Positions 1 through 12,685 of a stretch of 64,000 bases of DNA are shown here, piece after piece. The notes under the pieces were generated by a model. That model saw only the letters and a program-made list of their open reading frames with translations. It was not told the origin of the DNA and ran no database searches. The DNA comes from Hybos culiciformis (taxonomy: Eukaryota > Arthropoda > Insecta > Diptera > Hybotidae). The DNA is taken from positions 7,149,234-7,213,233 of the forward strand of contig OZ023273.1 in assembly GCA_964007475.1 (NCBI GenBank), in the 5' to 3' direction. Positions within the stretch are counted from its first letter, which is position 1; every line of letters starts with the position of its first letter. The translations under genes and the position numbers were made by a program.

Positions 1-1726
1 ATCCTCTTTTCCGTGAGCCAACAAAAAAAAAAAAAACCAAATCCTTCTTCAACTTGGCTATATTTTGTTCTACATATTTTTTATTTTTTATGTTTTATGT
101 TGTTTTTTTTTTTGGTCAGAAAAATCACCAACACCTTCAATATTCTTGTTAATAAAAAAAAAAATCTATTTTTTTATTCATTCTGTGGTTACAATTTTAA
201 AGTCTATATTTTATGCTCTTATTTTCATTTTTGATGCTTTTCTTCCTTTAGTATATCCACCTATATGTATTGTATATATGTTTTATACTTTTTATTAATT
301 TTTTTTTTATAATTTTTTGTATTCAGCTCGCACAGTTCAACCACATATCCTTTCATAAATATTTATCACTATTATACTATATATACATAAAAAGATACAC
401 AAGAGTATGCACAGCCAGAATTTTTTTTTTTTCACCCGCTAAACATAGAAATATCTACTTGACCACCCCCTACCAAACCTATCGAAAAAAAAAAAAAATC
501 TAATAAAAAAATTGCAAAAAATGTACTTTGAAAATAAGAAAAAAGAAAGCTTGATTGAAAAATCAATAGAAGCAGACAGAAAAAAAGGATTTTTTTTTTC
601 GGGAAAATAACATTTTTTTTTTTCTATATTCCTGCAGGAGAAAAAAAAATGTTTTTGAAATAAAAAATGTACCAAATCCCCCCACACACACAAATAAAAC
701 AATTTAAAAAAAAAAAATAAATCTATTTATGCTTTTTTTCTTTTGACAAATCGGTTTCTTAGGCATTAAGTGAATCCTTATAATCCTATACTACAAAAAA
801 AGAAGTTAAAATTATTATGTTAAACGAAATAATTGAAAACCCATATAATTCCAAGAATAAATAGACAGATCACAATAGTTAAGTGTAGTCTAAACGTATC
901 GTTGAATTAAATGTATCGCGAATGACAAATGCAATTATATGAAATTTTACATCACTTCACGAACTATACTATGTCCTATCACTATACTATGTCCTGCTGA
1001 TATTTCGGTAGGAAATAAAATTTTAACAATATTGTACATTGATCAAGTACATCTTGTTGTGACTATTATGCTCAACAACACAACACTTTTTTGCTGTAAT
1101 GAAATAAAAAAGAAGAAAAACTTTGAAAAAAAAAACTTATATATATATTTTATAATTTTTTTTTATTTTGAATTCATAGTATAAATTTTTTTTTCTTATG
1201 TGCGCGATTTTTTTTTTTGCTTTTTCTCGGCGCTCTCCAGGACAACATCATATATATAAAATGAAAAATAAAAAATAAAAATGTACATATAATTTGGAAT
1301 TTTTTTTTTCTTCAAAGAAAATAACATAAAAAAATAATTTTGAGGGTTTTGTGGTCACCTTAAACTTTAATTTATGTAAATGCATTAAAGAAAATTCAAA
1401 TTTTATTTTTTTTCTCTTAGAATTTAAAACTGCAATATAGTAAAATTGAATTAAATTTTTATTTTTTTTGTTTTTTTTTAATATAATTTTCATTATTGTA
1501 GAGCACACTTGTTTTTCTCGTCCTTTTTGGTGACAAAACTTTAAAGAAATTTTATTGAAAAAAGAATAAGATTAAAAAAAATAAATAAATGCATTCTGAT
1601 GGAAATTATTTCCAATTTCATTTTTAAATTCAATAAAACGAACAGCAGATTCGTGATTTCTGCAAAAATTTAATAAATTCAAAAATAAAAAAAAATTATT
1701 TACATATTCTTATAGTAGATTATTGT

Positions 1727-1897
1727 ATATGTAAACTAAATTTGTTATTAATTAAGAGTTCTGTATACACAAAAATACATTGACACGAATCAATACTTAT
1801 ATCACGAGACCGAAGGTCGAGTGATATAAATTGACAAGTGTCAATGTATTTTTGTGTAAATACAGAACTAGTTGTATAACAAATTTTGTTTACATAT
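1727..1897. repeat. 171-bp foldback inverted repeat (MITE-like)
   Basis: The left arm begins ATATGTAAAC and the right arm ends GTTTACATAT. The arms stay complementary through GTTCTGTAT and the segment ACACAAAAATACATTGACAC, and close on an inner hairpin of the form ATATCACGAGACC-GAA-GGTCGAGTGATAT. A few small indels separate the arms. I could not define a target-site duplication. A non-autonomous foldback or MITE copy is the simplest explanation; there is no coding capacity. Confidence 0.75.
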
Positions 1898-2054
1898 CCA
1901 ATATACTGTTTTAATGCGTAGGGGAGAGGTAGTTGCAAAGAGAGAATATTTTTGCTTCTCATTTTTTCTCATTTTTTTTTTTGTATTTGGCTGTATTGAA
2001 ATATTGTGAGAGATATTATGTTTGTTTAGGTATTACGTAATATTCAATACGAAA

Positions 2055-2160
2055 CATCTAAATGATTTCATTATTTACGCTGATGCATCTAAATTTTTTC
2101 ATTATTTACGCTGATGCATCTAAATTTTTTCATTATTTACGCAGATGCATCTAAATGATT
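2055..2160. repeat. 31-bp tandem repeat, about 3.4 copies
   Basis: Units start at 2055, 2086 and 2117, each opening CATCTAAAT and closing TTATTTACGC(T/A)GATG. A truncated fourth unit starts at 2148. The copies differ by only a few bases. It lies about 160 bp downstream of the foldback repeat and has no coding potential. Confidence 0.85.
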
Positions 2161-2701
2161 GCATGTGTATTGACGCATATAATACTCCATTTAGTGATCT
2201 AAATTCTATAGCACTAAATACAACATAACGATCCCCAACGCATTAAAATTTTTAACTATGTATGACATGTATGTATTTTTCAATATTCAACTATATAAGG
2301 TTACTTTTGCGCTAGATTTTAAGATACTTTAACTGAAGCCACTTAAGTCGAGAAGCCTTTTATGTTTCATAAATATAGTGCCAACTTCTCTTAATTGAAA
2401 TCGCTATCATGTAACACTTTCTAATCTAAACAATTCTCACTATATTACGATCATTGATATATAATTCAACAAATCTTACAAGAATTCTTATACGAAGTCG
2501 GAATCAAATCCACACCAAAAGCGCTTAAGATAACTACTATATATGATAGACAACCAAATAAAAAATATCTAAATGCGTAAAATAATACAAGTTTTGTAAA
2601 AATTCAATAATTAATTAAAGTTTGATTAAAAAATCAATCTACTTTTACTTTAATTGAAATTTAAATAAAGAATTAAGGGTAGAAATATTATTACTGTAAT
2701 G

Positions 2702-3390
2702 CATGGGTGCACAAAGTGCGGCCCGCGGGCCGCATGCGGCCCTCCATGATGCATTTTGCGGCCCGCAGCTCATACCATATTTTTTATTACTTTGAAAAGA
2801 AGAAAGATCAATCTTTTCATTTCCCAAATTGCCAAAGTTTTATTAAAAATAAAATATATAGTCGACTTTATGCTAATAAGATTGGAAAAATAATAGAAAT
2901 TTTTGAGAAATGATTCGAGGATTTTAAAAAATATAAATTCGATTTTAAAGTATTTTCGAATCCTTTTTCAATAAATCCGAAGAAGCTAGTCCTCATCTAC
3001 AATTGGAATTAATATACATACTTGCAATCCTGCGAAATATTAAAACACAAATTTAATGACGGCGACAAAGAAAATTTTTATCTATGTTTGGATAAGGACA
3101 AGTACCCAAATTTATATGATACGGCTGGACGTTACGCATCTTTGTTTGGTTCAACGTATATATGTGAACAAATCTTCACAATTATGAATATAAATAAAAG
3201 CAAGTTACGATCTCGTATAACGGACTGGTTACAACACAATAAGTTCCAAATATTTCCAAAATTATTAAAAAAAAGTAAAATTTAATATGTATATATAAAA
3301 AACAATAAAAAATATTTTTTTCCTTGTGGCCCGCAGTAAAATAGTTTTATTTTAATTTGGCTCGTCACTTAAAAAACTTGTGCACCCATG
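2702..3390 (+). mobile_element. 689-bp hAT-type DNA transposon, internally deleted
   Basis: The ends are inverted repeats: CATGGGTGCACAA at 2702-2714 and its exact complement at 3378-3390. They are flanked by a perfect 8-bp target duplication CTGTAATG (2694-2701 and 3391-3398), the hallmark of the hAT superfamily. Just inside both ends lie GC-rich GGCCCGC blocks, far from the local base composition and typical of the GTF2IRD2/ZBED-like branch of hAT elements. The interior keeps only the C-terminal part of a transposase. The element is therefore a non-autonomous deletion derivative, though its intact ends could in principle still be recognised by a transposase in trans. Confidence 0.9.
2780..3285 (+). 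pseudogene. Broken hAT transposase C-terminal remnant
   Basis: The frame from about 3022 to 3285 encodes a stretch containing YPNLYDTAGRYASLFGST, then YICEQIFTIMNINKSKLRSR. This is the signature of the C-terminal hAT dimerisation region as found in GTF2IRD2-like/ZBED transposases, in which the FGST-YxCEQ-F-MN-NKS-LRSRLTD block is highly conserved. Related sequence continues upstream to about 2790, but is interrupted by a TGA near 2911 and by at least one frameshift around 2990-3020. The N-terminal BED finger and most of the catalytic domain are absent. It lies between the inverted repeats at 2702 and 3390 and is a dead relic. Confidence 0.85.
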
Positions 3391-6009
3391 CTGTAATGTA
3401 ATTTGTTTTAATTTTATTTTTTACAACAATAATACTTGAGTTGGATTTATTTTTGTAATCTAATATCCAAAGAGTTTTCAAAGCTTGAGCAATTTAATGT
3501 TTATTTTATGTTTTCTATACTTAAACTTAAAATTAAACTTGATTAATTGAAATAATAATTCGTAATATAACTTATATTTTACTGCAGATAGTATTACTTT
3601 AATAATTTGGCTTTATAACAGAACTTAAATTCCTACATATATGAATAATCTGATTTTTGTTAATTTTTTGTTTTATTATTAAGAAAAAGAGTAATAAAAT
3701 TATTTTTTTTATTAATGAAGTATGTATAATTGAAATGATAACTTCTGATATTATTTATAGAACTTCTAGGATTTCTTTGCAATTTCAAATTAATTTACTT
3801 AAAATGGAAACACCATGACCAAATCATTTTGCATTTTCAATATTGACTTTAATAGCATAACTTTTGAGGCAATACAAGATTAAGAATATTTTTTAGGTTC
3901 CACATATTTTATACGTTCGTTAACTATATCGTGGTTACCCTAAATCCAAATCTATTTTATTATCATTTTTCTACATATCGTATAATACTTAATATATGAA
4001 AATATTTTATTCACTTTACTTTTTATGTTTTTTTTTTTTTTTAATTTTTTTGTTGATGCATATTTTTTTTGCAGGGTGGGCTTTAATGGTTAGCAAAAAA
4101 CAAAAACACAAAAAAAAAAAGAAATAATAATAATTGAAAGGATCAATTCTTTAAACGCATATGAATTTGCATACATAGAACTATTATGCATTTTATTATA
4201 TTATCTATTATATTATATAATATTAACATTATAGTGAAAATATATAGGATATAACATATAACAAAATTTCGTTTTATTCTAGATGGTTTTTTTTTTCTGT
4301 TCTATTTTATATTTTGCTCATTTTATGCTTTTGTTCAACATAAAAATTTAGTTAAATTTTTTTTTTCACATTCACCAATTTATATTTTATATTTTATTGC
4401 CAAGTAAAAAAAAACACTAGTTGATTTTTACTTGGCACTTACTTGGTAAGGTAGAAGTAGTAAAAACTCCTGTCAATATAACTTTTTATTGAGTTTTTAT
4501 GTTTTAAAGTTATTTCAAAGAAAAGAAATATAATTTTTAAATTTTGGTTGTATGTATATTATCAACATATATTTATTTATATTTTAATATAATAAAATTA
4601 TATACAAAACTCTCTGTAAGTTTATTTATTATGTTTTTGACAAAATCTATATATCTATGACTGTGATATTCGGAAGCCTCTCAAATATCTGGTAATCGAA
4701 TTACTGAATTGTATTACATACATTTAGATTATTCAAAACATTACGATTACATTCAAATTAAGAAACTTAATAAAAAATTAATAGAACAGTTATTTTTTAT
4801 TTTTTCATTAAACTTTTTCATGACATATCAATACCCTTTACGATTCAATCACTAAAGATTCAAAAAGTAAATATCAATTACAGATTAAAAGCAATATTAT
4901 AACCACTACACTTTATTATTTAAAAATTTTACAAAACATTTGATTACCTTAAAATTTGTTTAAAATAAAAATTAAAAAAGATGATAAAATTCTTTTATTA
5001 TTTTTTTTAATACATATTTTTTTTCACATCTTTGTGTTTGTGTACAATTTTTTCCAAAAAAAAAATTATAGTTTTTATTTTTTGCAACTTTATGATGATG
5101 CACCACAGAGTAAAAAAAATGTGCAAAATATAAAAAATTTTCCCGGATTTTTTCATACCTTGGATTTTTATTTTTTATTTATTTTTTTTTTAACTTTTAT
5201 TTTTTTAACGCAACGCAAGTGACGAGGGAACTTTAATTTGGGTTTCAGAAGTGAATTTCACCCTTGAGGGAGTCACGACATAATGGTATTACTAATTTAT
5301 AATAAATTTAATGTCGTGGGTGGTTAAAAAATACTTCACTCTGAAAACGAGGGTTTTAAAATATTTTCTAAAATTATGTAACAAATATTTATATTATATG
5401 ATGTAACAAATATTTACAATATATTATTTCTTTCAAATATATGAATCTTTCTTGTTCAATGGTTTTTAAATAAATATTTATATAATAATTAATAAATTTA
5501 TTTTTCAATCACTAACCAAAGCAATAATTTTCTAAACTTTGAATGAAAGGAAAGTCTGATTCAAACGAAAGACGTAAATAAAATGCAATATTTTGAATAA
5601 CTGAAAAAATAAGGTTTCATTTTTTCATCTTAAAATCATAAAATTATTTTTTTTTACGTTTACAAAATATTTGGTATATCCACATCAAAATAAATTCACA
5701 CGCATAAACTATTATATAATACTGATAAAAAATAAGAATTTATTGTCTCCATTTATTTATTCCCGATATAGAATTAAATCTAAACTTAAAGAAGTTAGCG
5801 CAATTATATACATAGTTATTCCGCATTTTAGATAAATCTTAGGTATTAATGTTAGAAAAAAATAATATTAATTATATTTATATAGTTATTTAACATTAAA
5901 TTCCAATAATAAGATTGTTTTATATTATATATATACCTATGTGTTCTGTACATACTTAACTATAATAATGAAATCATTACATAAAAAAATTATATTTTAT
6001 TTTAATTAG

Positions 6010-6096
6010 CAATGCGGTCAGCATTCGAAAGATATCGACTACAGTGGTTGGCCACCAGCTCCAAGAAATCACATGTCTATGAAACAAGGATATGAG
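6010..6096 (+). CDS. rn: rotund/squeeze-family zinc-finger gene, internal exon a (29 codons)
   Basis: An 87-nt exon bounded by an acceptor (TTTTAATTAG) and a donor (GAG|GTATTA). It is open in phase 0 at both ends and begins with Gln-Cys-Gly-Gln-His. The translated segment includes DYSGWPPAPRNHMSMKQGYE. It is much richer in GC than its surroundings and has no start codon at its head, so at least one exon lies upstream. Its exit phase (0) matches the entry phase of the mini-exon at 6819. It belongs to the N-terminal, non-finger part of the long isoform. Assignment to this gene rests on strand, phase and the run of compatible exons, not on a recognised domain, and needs transcript support. Confidence 0.7.
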
Positions 6097-6818
6097 GTAT
6101 TAAAATATAGAACAAACAAAAATATTTCATATTTTCTTTTGTTTTTTGTCTTTTTGTCGAAAATTTAATTATTTATATGTATTATACTACTTATGTACGT
6201 TATGCTCTATTTTCTATTAGATAAGTAATTTATATTTTTTGTTGATAGTTTTAGACTTTTTCTTATTTATTTCTTTTTTTTTTTCTTTCAACTGCTTCAT
6301 TGATAACAATGATTGACTGAGTCTTAAATTAGTTCCCTCGATATTCGGAATCGATTAATTTAATTGAAACATTTTATGATAAGATTCAAGACAGATTGCA
6401 AAATACGGATCAGAAAAGCCTATCTTGAATTTTCGCCTATTTTTTTCTTTCATGCTTAATTTTCTTTTCTGGAATAATTTATAAATGATTTTGATATTAT
6501 CTTCTTCCTTGCAAACTTATATAATTCTACATATATATGTATATTCCTTTTTAACTTATTATTTTCTTTGAATGCTTAAAATTTTTTAGAACGTATCTTT
6601 ATTTTTAATTTTCGTTATCTTAATAATATTTACTTATTTTTTTAAAAATTAATTTTCTTAAAAATATTTCATGTTGCATGAAAATTAAATTTATTTGCAC
6701 TATTTTTGATGTCTGTTTTGTGTACATTATACACAAGGACTTTTATGTACAAATAGTTTTGTGCTTACATTAAAATTCTTGAAAGTAAAAAACAACTTCT
6801 TCTTTTTTTTTTTTTTAG
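6097..6818. other. Intron of the rn-like gene
   Basis: A 722-nt AT-rich intron between two phase-0 boundaries, starting GTATTA and ending in a 15-nt T-run plus AG. Nothing else was seen in it. Confidence 0.65.
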
Positions 6819-6855
6819 GCTAAAATGAATGATCATCATAATAATTTGCAAAAAG
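6819..6855 (+). CDS. rn: rotund/squeeze-family zinc-finger gene, mini-exon b (37 nt)
   Basis: A 37-nt mini-exon encoding AKMNDHHNNLQK plus the first base of a Gly codon. It sits between a strong polypyrimidine tract with AG (6803-6818) and a consensus donor GTGAGT-like site (G|GTGAG at 6855/6856). It enters in phase 0 and exits in phase 1, exactly matching the exon at 14879, which supplies the remaining two bases (GT) of Gly. Too short for composition tests, so the support is splice signals and phase. Confidence 0.6.
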
Positions 6856-7957
6856 GTGAGTAAAAATGTACAAAAATATAATTTATTATTAAAGACTAAT
6901 GAGCTCACACATTCATATTCGTACATTAATCTATTGTGAATGAAATATCTCAAAACCTCTAATGAAGACGATTATAGTGTTGATAGATTTGAAAATTTAA
7001 TTTCATTAAATAAATAAAATTACGTCTCTTTTTGTATTTTTTGTTAAAACATTTTTATAGACTTATTAATTTTCGATATCCATAACAATGTTTCATAAGT
7101 TATTTGGATCAAAATGTTTCAAATTAACTGAAATTAAAGCATTTGATATAGTGTACTATGTACTCATTAATAATGTACTATAAAAATAAATTTTAAACTT
7201 AAAATTATAACGTAATGGTTAAGTTATAAATATAAATAAAAGTAAAAAAAAAAAAAATATTAATGCACTTTTTTAAAACAAAACTTTTCAAAGAATTTTC
7301 GTGATTAAAAAGATATAAATGTTAATAAGATAAAAATAACTCAAAGCTATTTAGCTATTTTTATTTTCTAAAACGAAATATTTTTTTTTTTCGTCAAAAA
7401 GGAATATTTTATAAAAAAAAATTAATAATAATATTACTAAGAAGTGAATCTCCTTATAACGACTTTCTATGAAGTATTTTAAATACGTTTTAACATACAC
7501 TATATACATTATTATAATACCATATAATATAATATAGTATACAAAACAGTATTATATAAAATTTCCAAGGTATTGAGACTATCTGAAATCAAATCAAAAA
7601 TTATATTAATTTATAATTCAGAATAAATACTTAATTAAATAATAATAATTTCGATTATTATTTTTGCTTATCTTGCACAATTTTAATTTTATCAAAAATA
7701 TAAATATATAATTTATAATATAAAATTTTATCAAAAATATAAATAGTTGAATAAAAAATTATAATGAAAATAAAAGGACAAATTTTCATTCTTTAAATGC
7801 GTTTTCATTAATATACTATATCGTTGAATTAAATTAAAACGGACACCTTATTTTATAAAAATATAAATTTACATCTGATAGGTACACATATTGTATGTAA
7901 ATGTGGATAGAAAATAATTTTCAGCCACAACCAATATTGTTTTCTGGCTGTGTAATT

Positions 7958-7983
7958 ATAATAATAATAATAATAATAATAAA
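7958..7983. repeat. (TAA)n microsatellite
   Basis: About eight uninterrupted trinucleotide units of ATA/TAA within intronic DNA. Confidence 0.9.
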
Positions 7984-9429
7984 GAAAGAAGTACAATTTT
8001 ATGCGTATCGATCGTACAAATAAGAGCAATTGAATATATGTGCGGTTAATAGCACATAATCATCAATAAATGGGTAATTTAACCAGAATTACTTTTAAAA
8101 GCGGAAAAAAATTATTAAATTTTATCTCGAATTTTTTTTTTATATATGTACATACTTTAAATAACATATGAACGCATAATATTATAGATATTAATATATT
8201 ATTTACATATATAAATATGTATAAACAATGATATTTATATTTACGTAAAATTCACATTAAAATTAATAAAAATATATAAAATAAATAAACAAAAGGCACT
8301 TAGGTGTACATTGAGGGTGTTGAATTAAATTATATATGCATATGATGCGTTAAATAATAATATCACATATAAATTTTAATTAAATATTATGGGTTACCAA
8401 AAATATTATATACATTGATATACATTTATAAAACTTTATCATTATAAAACAATTAAATGTTGAAAAGTTTTTTATATTTTCGAAGGACACGTATATATTC
8501 AAGGACATTTCATTTTATATTAAGAATAAAAAGGGTTTGCATGTAATCAAAGAACTGTAGACGAGGTTTAAATAATAAAATCTTTGTATAAAATAATAGT
8601 ATAGGTTCCTAAAAAATTGTCATAATATGATAAAAATATATTTGTTGTTGATTTGTATTCTATTATAGTTTCAAACCTTCGAATATTGTTAAATCACTAT
8701 CGGAAAACACTGCGTTTAAGATTTATGACTGCTTAAAATATTTCTGTAATTGCAATACTTCGTCATAAATCCATAACTATACTAAATTAACGTAATGTTT
8801 CTGAAAAAGTAACAGATCGGGAAGAGCTACAAAAAAGCTTATTTTTGAATAAAAACACCCTTTTTCCGAAATTCCTATACTTATTTATAATAATTTTTTA
8901 ACTCAAATAATTGTATCGTTTAAACATGATTTTTATTAAATTTATGTACAAATAATAAAATACTTTATAACATACATAAATAATATTAAAATATTTATCA
9001 TATTGATTTCACTTTAAAAATTTCAATTAACGTTGTTAATGCAATTTAAAGAACCACATAAATAATATTTTTGTTATACAATATTTTTACAAATAATCAA
9101 TATAATATTATTTAATTAAATTTATAATTAAAGTGGGTATTTATATTAGAAAAAAAAAATAGATAAAAATATAAAAACATTTTTCTTTAAAAGTATTTAA
9201 AAATTGAATTGTTAATGAGGTAAGCGCGTGTCTATTAAGAAACATAATTTATTCTTAAATATCTAAGATTCTTACGGATATTTTCATTTATAGCAGTTAA
9301 GAAATTTTCGCGCCATCTCAAGAAATATTTCTTTATTTATGAACTCAAAAAAAAATCTTTTTAAGGAGCTTAAATAAGAATTTCAAAAATTATTTATGTA
9401 AAAAGAAAATATAGAGCATAGTACCATAT

Positions 9430-9760
9430 AAATGTAGAACGGAGCCGTTTTCAGCCGGACATCTGCACATATACAATTTTCATCGAAATCCACCTTCAGC
9501 CACCAGTTCGAATTCTTGGAGATTACCATTTTTTAGGTACCTACCTTTAATGGACATACTATCTACTTACCTACTAGTTTCATCAGAATCCATTAAAATT
9601 TTAAAAACAATTATAGAAATTTTATATGAAAATAATTCAAGCCTGGTCGTTTCGGAATTTCTATCACTTAAATCAGCCGAGTAGTACAATAGTTATAAAC
9701 ATTTTAATGTGCCACTGACAGACAGATAGACAGGTGGAGAGGCGGACAGGCAGAAAATAA
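9430..9760. repeat. Decayed retroposon-like patch
   Basis: A GC-richer island in the intron. It contains two similar phrases (TTTCATCGAAATCCAC near 9477 and TTTCATCAGAATCCAT near 9576) and ends in a run of GACAGACAGATAGACAGG-like units near 9717-9754. Phrases like these resemble the 3' regions of old non-LTR retroposons in many insect genomes. No open frame survives and I cannot name the family. Confidence 0.4.
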
Positions 9761-12372
9761 ATACATAATCATAATCCAGTTTTTATATATGACTGAACCG
9801 CTTTTCTTATATGACTTAAATCTCAAAATTTTAGTTAATATAACACAAAAATTAATTTCTGTCAAAAACATTAAGCATATTTAAAAATTACATTTAGAAG
9901 TTTACTCCAAAAGAAAATTTTCAAATAATTATTATTATTATTATTTTAATATTAAAATTTATTTTATTTCAAAAATGTTCGATCTGTGTTGTCAAACAGC
10001 TTTTAGCACAATTTGATTTGTTAGAAAAAAATAATTTCATATGAAATCAATAAAATACTTAAGAGTCAGTAGATCACATTTTAATTGAAGCATTTTTTTT
10101 TTTTTTCTAACCAAACTTTTTTTTTCTTTATCCACCTCTAAAGCATTTATGACTATATCATGTTAACTTAATATTCACTTGACGAAACTTAGAAAATGAA
10201 TTAAAACAAAAAAAAAAAAAGAGAAAAACTATGCGGATAAAAATGTTCACGGTACATTATTTTTTTCCGCTCAACCGTTAAAGTTTTTCAGACATATAGG
10301 CATGCGACAAAGTTTTAAAGTTGGTGGTGGCGGCGTCTAATTTTTTTTTTTTATTTGTTCCAATATTAACCACACAGCATAAATAAATGAACATTGCTAT
10401 ATATATTGTAAAGCAAAAATTATTAATTCTAAAAGCAAAATATTAAAAATATATATGTGTGTACTACCTAAAGATAATGACAAAAAACTCTATTTATGGT
10501 TATTTTTATATTAATTTTATATTAAGGTTTGAAAGAAAAAAAAAAGTAATGTTTTATATCTGAGTTATCTAAATCTTTTTATTTTTTTTTATTTTTATTA
10601 CAAGCATAAAAATTTACATTACATCTATAAATTAATTTTAAAATTCCAATCATTGCTAAATGCCAAACTTAGTTTTTTTTATTGAAAATAAAGAAAATTT
10701 TTTTAGATTATTATAAATTTTAGTTAGGCTTGAAGACATACATTGTCGAGCCTTAGCATATTCACATATTTTTTGTCTCTACAATTAAGCGTAGCTATAC
10801 AATTATACACAAGGTCCAATATTATTGTGTTATAATACAAAATCATATTGTACATATTGTAAGCATTTTGCCAGCGTTATGAAAATTTTCTTTATAGCGA
10901 AATAACATTGAAATATTGAAGATATTTATTTTATTATATTGCGGGATAAAATGAAGAACAAATATTTCATTATAAATGTCTAATACATATTATATAGGAA
11001 TGGCGCTTAGTGTAAATTAAGAGTTTATCATTGTAATAAAATGCAATTGAATGCAATGTGTATCTGTAACTTTAATTAAAAAAAAAAAAAGCATATAATG
11101 TTAATATTAATTTTTTGTTAAAAACAGATATGTCGCGGAATCTAAAGAAAGTTTATGAGTTTAATTTATTTCATCTACTTAAACATATTTATATGTCAAT
11201 AAAATTAAACTACATTATATTTATTTTATACATATTGGAAAATATTTTTTTAATTTTAAACCAATCGTGACTAGAAAATTTTAACTATTTATGGGAACTC
11301 ATTAAATTTTTTTTTTATTTTTTTTTTAATTATTCCGGAATATAAAATAAAATAACTTAAAAACATAATACCTATGTATATATGTATTATATTTCTCAAT
11401 TTATGTATGCTACACTCAAGTTTTTTGTTTCTTTTTTTCTTTTTAATAAGCATGTTTAACAGGTGTTAAATAAAAAATTTTGAAAAAGAAAAAAATGATT
11501 ATGTTTTATTTTTATAATGATTAATTTTTAGCTTAATTTTTAATTTAATTTTCAGCAATATTTTTTGGATTTCTATAAATTTACTATGGCAATCCATTTT
11601 CATGGTATGGAATTCTAATATACTTCTGAAAGCCCTTCTACACCGAATATAACACTGATTTTTCCAATAAACTCTTAAATAATTTCGAAAAAATTAGTTC
11701 TAGAAATATTTCATTAAATTAAAAAAATAAAAATAATAATCGTTTAGTTGGAATTTGATTTTCGTTACAAACAATTATTATTTTACAAAAAAAAAAATTT
11801 CATTCACGAATAAATACTTCTTGGTGGGTAAAAATATAACAATTTGCTATAAATTAAAATAATACTACACCTACATGATTTTATGTTGTTTAACACAATA
11901 TAAAAATTAAAACAATGCTACTGGAATTTAATTTTATCTATGCATATACATATATATTTTTACCTAGTTTTAAGATATAAGTATTTTTATTTAATCACTT
12001 GAATTTACTGAAAAATCTATATAAACAAGATTTAACTGATTAAGATCATATAAATTTAATGGCTGAAGTTTAAATTATGTTGTGTCCCATATCTGATGAT
12101 TATTACAATAAAATAGTATAATGGGGTCAGATAATTCCTATTAACGAAAATTTAACAATATTAATTCCACAGAATTGATTGTGAATCACTATATTTTATC
12201 TCGGGAATCAATTGATCATTTCGATGGAAAAATAAATATGTTCACTATAACCATAAAGTATAACTCATTATACATTACACATCTTAGCTCTAAATTGCAT
12301 CTCACTAATGTAAAAGCTCGTATTTAAAAAAAAAAGTTTAGAACTGATTCATGGAAAATATCAGCTTTATAG

Positions 12373-12685
12373 CAAAAAGCATGTATATAAAGAGGAATCA
12401 GTCCCATATAAAAAAAAGAATAAAAATAGTGAAAGAAAAAATCCATATCACAACCCCATGAGCTTTTTTTTTTTTTTTTGAGAATTCCACTCTCACAAAA
12501 GCTTTTAAAACTTCAAAAATAACAACAGTTCTATACAATTTTAAAAGTTTTAAAAGTTTTTGTGAGAGTGGAATTCTCAAAAAAAAAAAAAAAGCACATG
12601 GGGTTGTGATATGGATTTTTTGTTTCACTATTTTTATTCTTTTTTTTTGTATGGGACTGATTCCTCTTTATATACATGCTTTTTG
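12373..12685. mobile_element. 313-bp near-palindromic foldback element
   Basis: Two arms of roughly 140 nt (12373-12512 and 12547-12685) are almost perfectly complementary around a short AT-rich loop. The shared blocks include CAAAAAGCATGTATATAAAG, AGGAATCAGTCCCATA, ATCCATATCACAACCCCATG and GAGAATTCCACTCTCACAAA. The element is flanked on both sides by TTTATAG (12366-12372 and 12686-12692), a 7-bp target-site duplication. There is no coding capacity beyond frames forced by the palindrome. A diverged half copy occurs at 16909-16965. Transcribed from within the gene's intron it would form a long RNA hairpin. Confidence 0.88.

Larger units (their letters stand above)
1..6009. other. AT-rich non-coding DNA upstream of the first recognised rn exon
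   Basis: This stretch is very AT-rich with many A/T homopolymer runs. I find no convincing coding exon in it. It contains the foldback repeat at 1727-1897, the 31-bp tandem repeat at 2055-2160 and the hAT element at 2702-3390, listed separately. Because the exon at 6010 opens in phase 0 with no start codon, the DNA here is probably an intron of the zinc-finger gene, with the true first exon to the left of the window or unrecognised here. Confidence 0.6.

Noticed and set aside
1..20. Possible exon end at the left edge (CTTTTCC|GTGAGC)
   Set aside because: Only 12 bases of putative exon are present, so no frame or identity can be tested.
13..702. Several 70-90 codon frames in the first 700 bases
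   Set aside because: They are translations of A/T homopolymers (Phe/Lys/Ile/Tyr only) on both strands, with no domain or splice logic.
4070..4130. A possible exon after TTTTTTTTGCAG at 4074 containing ATGGTTAGC
   Set aside because: Good acceptor, but the frame runs into A-runs and stops with no consensus donor; it cannot be tied to the exon at 6010.
12398..12628. A 76-codon minus-strand frame at the foldback element
   Set aside because: It exists only because the DNA is a palindrome; no protein-like composition.
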